From assembly GCF_024399335.1 (NCBI RefSeq), contig NZ_CP075339.1:434001-498000 (forward strand): a DNA stretch of 64,000 bases. The letters are read 5' to 3'. A program made the translations under genes and the position numbers. Under the pieces are notes generated by a model, which worked only from the letters and a program-made list of their open reading frames with translations, had not been told where the DNA came from and searched no databases. This document shows positions 27,084 through 34,334 of this stretch, piece after piece (positions within the stretch are counted from its first letter, which is position 1; every line of letters begins with the position of its first letter). The DNA is from Leucobacter aridicollis (lineage in GTDB: Bacteria; Actinomycetota; Actinomycetes; Actinomycetales; Microbacteriaceae).

Positions 27084-28640
27084 ATGTTCTTCATTACCCC
27101 AGCAATCGTCGGCGTGTTCGGCGCGGTGGTTGCGCTCGTGCTTATCGCGCTTGTCATTATCAAGCGCTACCGCATTGCGAAGCCTGACGAGGCGATCATC
27201 GTCACCGGAGGCAAGGGGAAAGAGATCAAGTCGGCTGACGGCGCGACAGTTCGCGACATGTCTGGCCAGAAGGTTGTGACGGGCGGCGGTGTCTTTGTGC
27301 TGCCGTTCGTGCAGAAGTCGTTCACAATCTCGCTGCGCTCGCGCCGCCTCTCAATCACCACCGAGGCGCAGACGACCGACGGCATCACGATGCAGGCGCA
27401 GGCAGTGGCGGTTGTGAAAGTCGGCGGGACGCAGGAGATGATCCGCGCCGCAGCGCAGCGATTCCTGTCAAACTCTGACGAAATTGACGAGTCGACCCAG
27501 GAAGTACTCTCGGGCTCGCTTCGCTCGATTATCGGTGGGCTGACAGTCCTGCAGATCATTCGCGACCGCGCCGTTGTTGCGCAGAGCGTGCTCGAGGCTG
27601 CAGAGGAGGCACTGACGAAGCAGGGCCTCGTTGTCGACACGTTGCAGATCCAAGAGATCCGCGACGGCGCCGACTACATCGCAAATATTGGCCGCCCGGA
27701 GGCAGCGAAGGTTCGCCAGGCGGCAGACATCGCCGAGACCAATGCCTACCAGGCTTCTGAAGAAGCAAAGATTGCTGCAGAGAAGGTCCTGCTTGACCGC
27801 AACCGAGAGCTGAAGCTCCGCCAGGCTGAGATTCAGGCCGAGACTGACAAGGCGAACGCGCAGGCGCAGGCGGCGGATCCGCTCGAGCAGGCAATCCAGC
27901 AGCAAGCAATTGTTGAACAGCAGCAGATCACGGCTCAGCGCGAGGTCGCGCTGCGCACCGAGAAGCTGAACGCAGACGTTCGCGCGGTCGCCGAGGCCGA
28001 GGCGTACAAGGTCGAGGCGCTCGCGAAGGCCGAAGCCGCTGCCGCGGTGTCGGCGGCGGACGGTCGTGCGCAGGCTGTTGAGCGCGAGGGTCTTGCAGCT
28101 CGTGCGGCGCGTATCGCCGCGTCTGAGGCTGTCGCGGCCGAGGGCCGGGCAGAGGCCGAGGCCATCCAGGCGAAGGGAACGGCAGAGGCGATCGCGGTCG
28201 AGGCCCGCGCACGCGCCCTCGAGACCCAGTCGCAGGCTGTGCTTGCCCAGGAGCTCATCCACAGGCTCCCGGAGATCGCGGGCGAGTACGCGCAGGCTAT
28301 CGCCGGCATCGACAGCATGACTGTCGTTTCAGCCGACGGCACTTCGCGGGTCGCGGGCGACGCTATGGGCAACCTGAAGGGCCTCCTGGAGATGGCGCGA
28401 GAAACGGTTGGGGTCGACCTCGTCGGCATGCTCAACGGCGTCGTCACGGGTAGCGCGGCAGGAGCCGCAGCCGGGCGCGCTGCGTCGTCCTCGAGCTCTG
28501 ACGAGCCCGCCTTCGCCGTCGCTGAGCGCGGCGCCGAGGAGGAGACCTCGGGTGCCGACCTGACAGCTGCGGTTGACGAGCGACCCGCGAGCGATGGGGC
28601 GACTGGCGTCGCCAACGCCGACGAGGAGCCGACTCGCTAA
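27084..28640 (+). CDS. Flotillin-like SPFH/band 7 protein
   Basis: A 518-residue protein of the flotillin/YqiK type that scaffolds membrane microdomains. One N-terminal membrane segment (AIVGVFGAVVALVLIALVII) is followed by an SPFH domain (GGGVFVLPFVQKSFTISL, VQAVAVVKVGG-like strand, RSIIGGLTVLQIIRDR) and a long Ala/Glu-rich coiled coil (about residues 215-390) with many AEA repeats. The last 60 residues are Ser/Asp/Ala-rich and probably disordered. GGGAGGG lies just before the ATG at 27084. It forms an operon with the NfeD-like protein upstream and perhaps the PH-domain protein 43 bases downstream. Confidence 0.9.
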   Translation: MFFITPAIVGVFGAVVALVLIALVIIKRYRIAKPDEAIIVTGGKGKEIKSADGATVRDMSGQKVVTGGGVFVLPFVQKSFTISLRSRRLSITTEAQTTDGITMQAQAVAVVKVGGTQEMIRAAAQRFLSNSDEIDESTQEVLSGSLRSIIGGLTVLQIIRDRAVVAQSVLEAAEEALTKQGLVVDTLQIQEIRDGADYIANIGRPEAAKVRQAADIAETNAYQASEEAKIAAEKVLLDRNRELKLRQAEIQAETDKANAQAQAADPLEQAIQQQAIVEQQQITAQREVALRTEKLNADVRAVAEAEAYKVEALAKAEAAAAVSAADGRAQAVEREGLAARAARIAASEAVAAEGRAEAEAIQAKGTAEAIAVEARARALETQSQAVLAQELIHRLPEIAGEYAQAIAGIDSMTVVSADGTSRVAGDAMGNLKGLLEMARETVGVDLVGMLNGVVTGSAAGAAAGRAASSSSSDEPAFAVAERGAEEETSGADLTAAVDERPASDGATGVANADEEPTR

Positions 28641-28683
28641 AGCTGCACCGACGAGGCGCAGGCTGACAGGGCAGAATAGGGGT

Positions 28684-29301
28684 ATGCGGCGTACCCGAAA
28701 TACTCAGGAGACCACGGTGCTCCCCTCGCAGGGGGCCGAGCAGGTGCTCAGGGGCGCGGGTGATCCCGGGACACTCCCGGGCCACCCTGCGGGAGCCAGC
28801 CACCAGGCAGGAGCGGCGCCGCAGCAACCCGAGGAGATTGTCGTGCGCGTGCGGCGGCATGGCAGGCATCTCACCATTCCCGTGCTGCTGTTGTTCGTGG
28901 TGGCCGGGTTCGGTGGGTTTTTTATCGGCACGCTTCCTGAAGCGTGGATGAATCTCGCCGCCGCGGGCGGGGCAGCCGTGCTCATCGCGTTCGGCGTGAT
29001 TGGTCCGCTTCTCGGCTGGCTCGCGCGGCGTGCGGTCGTGACGACGAGGCGCGTGATCTTGCATCACGGCTTCTTCGTCAGGCATCGCAGCGAGATTTCG
29101 CTCGCTCGCGTGCGTGAGGTTCGGTCAAAGCAGAACCCAGTCCAGCGCATCTGGGGGTCTGGCGACATCGATCTGCTCGTCGGGGCCGAGGCCACCCGGA
29201 TCCCTGACGCTCCTGGTGTGAAACTGCTGCACGTTGCGCTCCAGGAACTCTCCGAGCGAAGCTACGACGAGCAGGTGCGGGCGACAGCCTTCGGAATGTA
29301 G
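28684..29301 (+). CDS. Membrane protein with bacterial PH domain
   Basis: A 205-residue protein with a proline-rich cytoplasmic head, two membrane helices (LTIPVLLLFVVAGFGGFFIG and AAVLIAFGVIGPLLGWLA) and a C-terminal PH-like domain: RRAVVTTRRVILHHGFFV, EISLARVREVRSKQNPVQR, GDIDLLV. This is the YdbS/YdbT-like (bPH_2) layout. The function is not known; some members interact with cell-envelope proteins. The ATG at 28684 has no clear ribosome site, and longer frames overlap the flotillin gene. It may belong to the NfeD-flotillin cluster. Confidence 0.8.
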   Translation: MRRTRNTQETTVLPSQGAEQVLRGAGDPGTLPGHPAGASHQAGAAPQQPEEIVVRVRRHGRHLTIPVLLLFVVAGFGGFFIGTLPEAWMNLAAAGGAAVLIAFGVIGPLLGWLARRAVVTTRRVILHHGFFVRHRSEISLARVREVRSKQNPVQRIWGSGDIDLLVGAEATRIPDAPGVKLLHVALQELSERSYDEQVRATAFGM

Positions 29302-29316
29302 CCGCAGTCGCGACAC

Positions 29317-29928
29317 CTAGGTTGTGCGCGCGATGAGTACGTCTATGAGCTCACTCGCGAGCTTCACGAGGCGTTCGATCTCTGATTCGTCGCGGTCGAT
29401 CCACCTGAACTCCGGGTCGCCAACGGGAACAAAGTTCTCGTGGCGCTCCCAGACCATGAGCGTTCGTTCAGCCCCAAGCACGTACTGCTGCCACCAGATC
29501 TGCCGTAGGTAGTTTCGAGGAATGACTCGCCATTCCTTGTTCGTCGTCTTGATCTCGGCAAGTTCAAGGGCGCCAGTCGCGCGCTCGACTAGGCCATCAG
29601 GCGTCGCAAGATGGCGGAGATCTGTCGCCGCGTGGAAGAGCGCCGAGCTTGGGCGGATCCCGTGCTCACGCTCGACCCACGCAGCGATCTCGGGCTCGCG
29701 CGCCTTGCCGTGCTCCGTGTAGGCGTTGCCGATGAAGCTGCTGCCGTACATCTTTTCGCGCGCCGCAGTTTCGATTGAGCGAGGAGTCGAAAGCTTTGCG
29801 ACGTCGGTCGCGGTAATGCCGCGGGCCCGCGCGCGCATCCACGCGGCTCGATCGGAGCCGTCGGTGACGATGCGCGAGAGGTGTGCTCCAGAGCGGGCCG
29901 CGGGGCGTTCTGACTCGGAGATAAGCAC
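29317..29928 (-). CDS. YqaJ-type nuclease (PD-(D/E)XK fold)
   Basis: A 203-residue protein with the arrangement of YqaJ-like phage recombination exonucleases: RARGITATDVAKL, then HGKAREPEIAAWV with an acidic residue, an active-site Asp in TPDGLVE, and the E-x-K motif in LELAEIKTTNK followed by YLRQIWWQQYVLG. All four catalytic positions appear intact, so it is likely an active Mg-dependent nuclease. No phage genes are nearby; the neighbours are the PH-domain protein and a response regulator, so this is a domesticated or solitary copy. Confidence 0.8.
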   Translation of the reverse strand: MLISESERPAARSGAHLSRIVTDGSDRAAWMRARARGITATDVAKLSTPRSIETAAREKMYGSSFIGNAYTEHGKAREPEIAAWVEREHGIRPSSALFHAATDLRHLATPDGLVERATGALELAEIKTTNKEWRVIPRNYLRQIWWQQYVLGAERTLMVWERHENFVPVGDPEFRWIDRDESEIERLVKLASELIDVLIARTT

Positions 29929-30095
29929 CGAATCATTGTCGCACGACGCCCGAAGCTTCTGTGGAGGCGAGCCGCGTAGTCGACCAAATGGCGCGCGTGT
30001 GCCAACGCTTAAGCTTATGTCGGCTCAAGAGTATACATGTGTTTGCAAAAGTTCGCCCCCAGCGTGCCCCCAGACGCGCCAGGCACTATATATGT

Positions 30096-30818
30096 ATGAC
30101 TGCCGAGACGCTCACGAGACAAGATGGAACAATGGTGCGCGCCCTCGTCGTGGACGATGAGGAGTCGATAACCCAACTCATTGCGATGGCACTTCGCTAC
30201 GAGGGGTGGGAGGTGCGCTCTGCCGCATCCGGAGAAGAAGCGCTTCAGGCAGTCGCAGAGTTTCAGCCAGATGTTGCTGTCTTTGACATCATGCTCCCCG
30301 ATTTCGACGGAATGCGGCTCCTCTCTCAGGTGCGCGCGAAAGGTGAGATCTTCCCGGTCCTCTTCTTGACTGCCCTCGACTCTGTCGAAGAGCGGGTCGC
30401 CGGCCTCACCGCTGGCGGCGACGACTACGTCGTCAAGCCGTTCAGCCTCGAAGAGCTCCTCGCCAGGCTTCGCGGCCTTGTGCGCCGCTCGCAACTACGT
30501 CTCGCGTCGCAACCCAACCCAATTCTCCGGGTCGGCGACCTCGAGCTCAACGAAGATAGCTATGAGGTGTCGCGTGGCGGCGAGCTGATGCAGCTGACGA
30601 ATACCGAGTTCGAGCTGCTGCGCTACCTCATGCGCAACTCTGGGCGTGTGCTGTCGAAGGCGCAGATCCTTGACCGTGTGTGGAGCTACGACTTCGACGG
30701 GAAGCCGACTGTCGTCGAGTTGTACATCTCGTACCTCAGGCGAAAGATCGACGCCGGGCGTCCGGCCATGATCCACACCGTGCGCGGTGCCGGATACATG
30801 CTGAAGCCTGCCGACTAG
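30096..30818 (+). CDS. OmpR-family response regulator, orphan
   Basis: A 240-residue two-component regulator. The receiver domain has the acidic pair VVDDEE, the phospho-acceptor Asp in VAVFDIMLPDFDG, Thr in LFLTALD and Lys in DDYVVKPFS. The C-terminal winged helix shows NTEFELLRYLMRNSGRVLSK, ILDRVWSYDFDG, VVELYISYLRRKID and HTVRGAGYML. It resembles MprA/TcrA-like actinobacterial regulators. No sensor kinase gene lies next to it; the downstream gene is on the other strand. ATG 30096 matches the family head (TRQDG before VRALVVDDE); ATG 30132 is the alternative. The final codons are duplicated just after the stop. Confidence 0.9.
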   Translation: MTAETLTRQDGTMVRALVVDDEESITQLIAMALRYEGWEVRSAASGEEALQAVAEFQPDVAVFDIMLPDFDGMRLLSQVRAKGEIFPVLFLTALDSVEERVAGLTAGGDDYVVKPFSLEELLARLRGLVRRSQLRLASQPNPILRVGDLELNEDSYEVSRGGELMQLTNTEFELLRYLMRNSGRVLSKAQILDRVWSYDFDGKPTVVELYISYLRRKIDAGRPAMIHTVRGAGYMLKPAD

Positions 30819-30842
30819 GGCCTGAAGCCTGCCGATTAGGGC
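30801..30842 (+). repeat. 21-base tandem duplication of the response-regulator stop region
   Basis: Bases 30801-30821, covering the last five codons and the TAG, are repeated at 30822-30842 with one C-to-T change. The second copy lies outside the gene and still encodes LKPAD-stop. It ends two bases before the convergent gene's stop. Confidence 0.95.
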
Positions 30843-30843
30843 G

Positions 30844-31650
30844 TTAGTGTCCGATAAAAACCGGGCGCCGCTTCTCGAGGAAGGCTGACGCTGCTTCGAT
30901 GGCGTCGCTCGTGCGCCCACTCGCGATGTTTCTCCGAGCCTCGCGCGCGATCGCGAGCTGGAACTCAGGGGTGGTCTCGGTGAGGTTTGCCTTCACGTTC
31001 CGCAGGGCAATCGGGGGCTTCGCTGCGAGCCCCTCGGCCATAACGTGTGCCTCAGTGTGAAGTTCATCGTCGGCAACGACGCGGGTAACGAGGCCGATCC
31101 GGAGCGCTTCGCGCGCACCCACTTTCTCGTTGAGGAAGAACAGCTCCTTCGCTTTCGCCTCACCGAGCAGGCGGGTCAGGAGCCAAGTGCCTCCGAAGTC
31201 GCCCGAGAGGCCAGCGTCAAGGAACGCGGTGCGGAACACTGCTGTGTCTGACGCGAGTCGCAGATCGCAGGCCGCGGCGATCGAGAGACCAGCGCCTGCG
31301 CAGGCGCCGCGGATGGCGGCGATGGTGATGAGTGGGCTCTCGCGCAGGAGCACTGAGATCTGCGTCGCGCCGAGCAGTTCGCGAACGCTCGTCTCGCGCG
31401 CGGCGCCGCCCTTCGTGAATCCTCCTGCCGAGAACTTGTCGAGATCGCCCCCGACGCTGAAGTGGGCGCCAGCGCCGGTAAGCACGAGCACGCGAACTTC
31501 TGTTGAATCGGTGAGGTGCTCGAGCGCAGAGCGCACATCGCTCACGAGGTCGTCGCTGAACGAGTTTCGCTTGTTTGGGCGGTTGAGTGTGAGCGTGGCG
31601 ACTGCGCCGTTGATCTCGATTGTTGCGGCACTGCTCGTTGGTGCGTGCAT
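30844..31650 (-). CDS. Enoyl-CoA hydratase/isomerase family protein
   Basis: A 268-residue crotonase-fold enzyme: ATLTLNRPNKRNSFSDDL near the start, oxyanion-hole motifs HFSVGGDLDKFSAGG and IRGACAGAGLSIAAACDLRLA, and FLDAGLSGDFGGTWLLTRL. The Glu usually found in the second catalytic position is replaced (LDAGLSGDFGG has Asp), which occurs in isomerase-type members. It acts on a CoA thioester in fatty or aromatic acid metabolism. ATG 31650 has AAAGGAG six bases upstream; longer starts lack it. It is unrelated to the paralogue at 13254, and converges on the response regulator. Confidence 0.87.
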   Translation of the reverse strand: MHAPTSSAATIEINGAVATLTLNRPNKRNSFSDDLVSDVRSALEHLTDSTEVRVLVLTGAGAHFSVGGDLDKFSAGGFTKGGAARETSVRELLGATQISVLLRESPLITIAAIRGACAGAGLSIAAACDLRLASDTAVFRTAFLDAGLSGDFGGTWLLTRLLGEAKAKELFFLNEKVGAREALRIGLVTRVVADDELHTEAHVMAEGLAAKPPIALRNVKANLTETTPEFQLAIAREARRNIASGRTSDAIEAASAFLEKRRPVFIGH

Positions 31651-31764
31651 GGGAAGCTCCTTTGCTCCGGGAGTGTGGCGGGGAGTTCGCGCCATCTCCA
31701 CCCTCGCCTGGCTTCCTGGGAGAACGGCCCACTGTTGCGCTGATTTTTGCTACCCGTAAGGGTG

Positions 31765-31773
31765 TGCTATTCT
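31765..31773 (+). promoter_or_regulatory. Extended -10 promoter of rplJ-rplL
   Basis: TGCTATTCT combines the TGn extension with a good -10 hexamer. Transcription would start near 31780, leaving a leader of about 230 bases before rplJ. Confidence 0.6.
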
Positions 31774-31779
31774 TCTAGC

Positions 31780-32012
31780 TGGCCCAAGACCGCCGGTAGA
31801 GTTCGCAAGAACTCCGGAACGCTCGCAGCCTCCAGTAGTGGAAAGTGCGAGGACCAGCGCAGGTACAGAACTCCTTGACATGCGAACTTGTTCCATGGAT
31901 TTGAAGCTCCGTGCGTGCGCGCCGGAGCTTTTTCAGTTTCTGGGAATCGCTTCGTGCGGCACGGCCACCCGTGAGGCACTCGCTTCACGGCTACGACAAT
32001 CAAGGGAGCGCC
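31780..32012 (+). ncRNA. Ribosomal protein L10 leader
   Basis: The long untranslated region before rplJ carries the features of the L10 leader, to which the L10(L12)4 complex binds to limit its own translation. The segment 31790-31885 is stem-rich (GTTC-GCAA-GAAC at about 31801, and a GAGGACCAGCGCAGGTACAG loop region). A terminator-like hairpin with a T run follows at 31904. Confidence 0.75.
31904..31933 (+). terminator. Attenuator in the rplJ leader
   Basis: AAGCTCCG and CGGAGCTT form an 8-bp stem with an 11-base loop, ending in TTTTT. Because it lies upstream of rplJ within its leader, it probably regulates read-through rather than ending a finished message. Confidence 0.7.
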
Positions 32013-32522
32013 ATGGCTACGAAGGACGCTACGGTCGCCGATCTTCAGAAGCAGTTTGAAGAGTCGGGCGCCGTTCTGCTGACTGAGTACCGCGGTCTCA
32101 CGGTTGCTCAGTTGCAGGAACTCCGCAACAGCATCCGCGAGCACGCGACGTACGCTGTGGCGAAGAACACGCTGACCAAGATTGCGGCCAACAAGGCCGG
32201 AATCACTGCGTTTGACGACGAGCTCGCTGGCCCGTCGGCACTCGCATTCGTGCACGGTGACACTGTCGCCGTCGCGAAGGCGCTGCGTGACTTCGCCAAG
32301 GCAAACCCTCTTTTGGTGATCAAGGCTGGCTACTTCGATGGCAAGCCTCTGACCGCCGCTGAGGTAGGCAAGCTTGCCGATCTCGAGAGCCGCGAGGTGC
32401 TGCTGGCCAAGGCTGCCGGCGCCATGAAGGCTTCGCTGATCGGTGCTGCACAGCTGTTCAACGCTCTGCCCGCCAAGGCCGCTCGCGGCTTCGGTGCGCT
32501 GCAGGAGAAGCAGAACGCTTAA
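32013..32522 (+). CDS. rplJ: 50S ribosomal protein L10
   Basis: The 169-residue L10 protein forms the base of the ribosomal stalk and binds L7/L12 dimers through its C-terminal helix. Family motifs run from [15 protein letters not shown] through [29 protein letters not shown], and [15 protein letters not shown] to the L7/L12-binding tail. The ATG at 32013 has AAGGGAG eight bases upstream; in-frame codons before it belong to the leader. It is co-transcribed with rplL 72 bases downstream. Confidence 0.97.
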   Translation: MATKDATVADLQKQFEESGAVLLTEYRGLTVAQLQELRNSIREHATYAVAKNTLTKIAANKAGITAFDDELAGPSALAFVHGDTVAVAKALRDFAKANPLLVIKAGYFDGKPLTAAEVGKLADLESREVLLAKAAGAMKASLIGAAQLFNALPAKAARGFGALQEKQNA

Positions 32523-32594
32523 GGATCGGCATCCGCCGACCGCAAACAATCTGTTCCTGCGCGATGTGCAGGGCAAACATCAAGGAGAATCATC

Positions 32595-32975
32595 ATGGCT
32601 AAGCTTTCGACTGAAGAGCTGCTTGAGCAGTTCAAGGGCCTGACCCTCATCGAGCTCTCGGAGTTCGTCAAGGCGTTCGAGGAAGAGTTCGACGTTTCGG
32701 CTGCTGCTCCGGTTGCAGTTGCTGCTGCTCCGGCTGCTGGCGCAGCTGAGGCTGTCGAGGAGAAGGACGAGTTCGACGTCGTCCTCGAGTCGGCTGGCGA
32801 CAAGAAGATCCAGGTCATCAAGGTTGTGCGCGAGCTCACCGGCCTGGGCCTCGGCGAGGCTAAGGCTCTCGTCGAAGAGGCACCGAAGACCGTTCTCGAG
32901 GCTGCAAAGAAGGACGCAGCTGAAGAGGCAAAGGCTAAGCTCGAGGAAGCTGGCGCTGGCGTAAAGCTTGCGTAA
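32595..32975 (+). CDS. rplL: 50S ribosomal protein L7/L12
   Basis: The 126-residue stalk protein recruits translation factors to the ribosome. The N-terminal dimerisation helices ([20 protein letters not shown]) lead to an Ala-rich hinge and the C-terminal domain with [20 protein letters not shown] and [22 protein letters not shown] precedes the ATG. The rpoB side of the usual cluster is not next to it here: the operon ends with the hairpin at 32998. Confidence 0.97.
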   Translation: MAKLSTEELLEQFKGLTLIELSEFVKAFEEEFDVSAAAPVAVAAAPAAGAAEAVEEKDEFDVVLESAGDKKIQVIKVVRELTGLGLGEAKALVEEAPKTVLEAAKKDAAEEAKAKLEEAGAGVKLA

Positions 32976-32997
32976 GTTTTCGCTCTAGCGAACTGAA

Positions 32998-33027
32998 GGT
33001 GGGCCGTCCCGATTGGGGCGGCCCACC
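32998..33027 (+). terminator. rplJL operon terminator
   Basis: A 13-bp stem (GGTGGGCCGTCCC with one wobble pair) and a GATT loop, followed by TGTGTTTG. It lies 23 bases after rplL, before a convergent gene. Confidence 0.85.
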
Positions 33028-33049
33028 TGTGTTTGTGGAGTGGGGTTCG

Positions 33050-34159
33050 TTAGACGCTGAACCGTACCTCGGCCGCGAGCTGTGCTCCGCCAGGCACCTC
33101 GCTGCCGCGCAGCGCGAGGACGCGCCCGCCGCTCGCGAGCACCTTCGAGGCGAGCTGGTCGACGAGGCTGTACCCCGGGGTGCTGTCGGCCACGAGTCCG
33201 CCAACCTGGTCGTCGAGTGTGCCTTCGGGGTGGGCATCCATGTCGACGTAGAGCGTTGAGATGGCGCCCGCCACGGCTGCGCGGGAGATGTCGGTCAGGT
33301 CGAGCACCGCGCGGCCGGCAGACTGGAGGTTTCCGAACTTTTCCTGGCGCTCAGCAAGCTCGTCGGCGTAGTAGGCGTCGAGGATCTCACGCGCGGCAGT
33401 GTCGATCTCCGTGGAGCTCAGGTTGTCGGGGTTTCCCGAGATGCCAGCGTCAAGCAGTTTCGCGTTGCGGGTCACTGACCTGAAGACGCTGTCGAGGGGT
33501 TGCGCTGCCGCCAGGATCAGCGGGCCGCGCGTGCTTCGAAGCACGGGCGCGATCGCGCGGTCGACTGCCCGTGCGTAGCCGAGGAGACGTGCGTCGTGGC
33601 CCTCTGGCCCGTGCAGCCGGCGGCGGTGAGAGTCCACTCCAGGGTCTTCGACGTTGAACGTGTCGAGGAGGTCGCTTGGCAGCTCGGGGACTGGCAGCTC
33701 GGAGCCGCGATGGTCTGGCCCGATGACGATGAGCCTCACGTCTTTTTGGCTGAGCGCGAGCACTGTCGCGTCGTGGGCGAACGTGATCGTGCGAAGAAGC
33801 GGCACGACCCTGAAGTGGTTACCGGAAAACCACTCAGACTCGAGCTCGTTGGGGAGCCTGTAGGCGACGGTGCGCTCGGGGCTCGCGAAGACGACGAGGC
33901 TGTGCGATAGATATCGCCAGAGCTGGGTGTCTTCAAGCAGGGCGCGTAGCCCGGCCTCGGTTGCAGCGATTTCCGCAGCGTCTCCACCGTGCGCGGTGTG
34001 TTCTGCGACGGCTTCGCTCACGAGGTTTCCGAAGCTTATTCGGTTCGCCTCGGCATCTGTCGTCACCGGTGACGTTCGTAGCACGATGGTGATGAGGTTC
34101 GGGCGCTCAACCGCAGCGAGCTGCTCGATCTCTGAACGGAGCGGAATATCGGTGTGCAT
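33050..34159 (-). CDS. baeRF-like protein (bacterial eRF1-related family)
   Basis: A 369-residue protein that looks like a bacterial archaeo-eukaryotic release factor domain protein. It has the split family layout: a ribonuclease-fold region with VRLIVIGPDHRGSEL and a C-terminal part (HARLLGYARAVDRAIAP-like stretch, RGPLILAAAQPLDSVFR, YSLVDQLASKVLASGGRVLAL). Families of this kind are proposed to act on stalled ribosomes, but direct proof is scarce. The ATG at 34159 follows GGGGGAT. It converges on rplJL, so it is close to translation genes only by location. I give the family from remembered layout, not a search. Confidence 0.65.
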   Translation of the reverse strand: MHTDIPLRSEIEQLAAVERPNLITIVLRTSPVTTDAEANRISFGNLVSEAVAEHTAHGGDAAEIAATEAGLRALLEDTQLWRYLSHSLVVFASPERTVAYRLPNELESEWFSGNHFRVVPLLRTITFAHDATVLALSQKDVRLIVIGPDHRGSELPVPELPSDLLDTFNVEDPGVDSHRRRLHGPEGHDARLLGYARAVDRAIAPVLRSTRGPLILAAAQPLDSVFRSVTRNAKLLDAGISGNPDNLSSTEIDTAAREILDAYYADELAERQEKFGNLQSAGRAVLDLTDISRAAVAGAISTLYVDMDAHPEGTLDDQVGGLVADSTPGYSLVDQLASKVLASGGRVLALRGSEVPGGAQLAAEVRFSV

Positions 34160-34334
34160 GGGCGATCCCCCTTCAACGTCGTCGCGGGACAGCGGGTTCG
34201 CGCCCCACGTGAGAGAATCCCTGTGGGAAACTCCCGTGGGATCCTTAGCCCCTACCTTGCCCGATGAAGCGTAAAAAAGGAATGATGCAGTTGTGCAACG
34301 CGCGTGCACGCGCGAGGGAAACCGCGCGAGATCC

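Noticed and set aside
29317-29928. Prophage remnant
   Set aside because: Only one phage-type gene is present, with no integrase, repeats or attachment site around it.
34299-34314. Perfect 16-base palindrome CGCGCGTGCACGCGCG
   Set aside because: Alternating CG sequence is common by chance at this GC content; no second copy or regulator link was seen.
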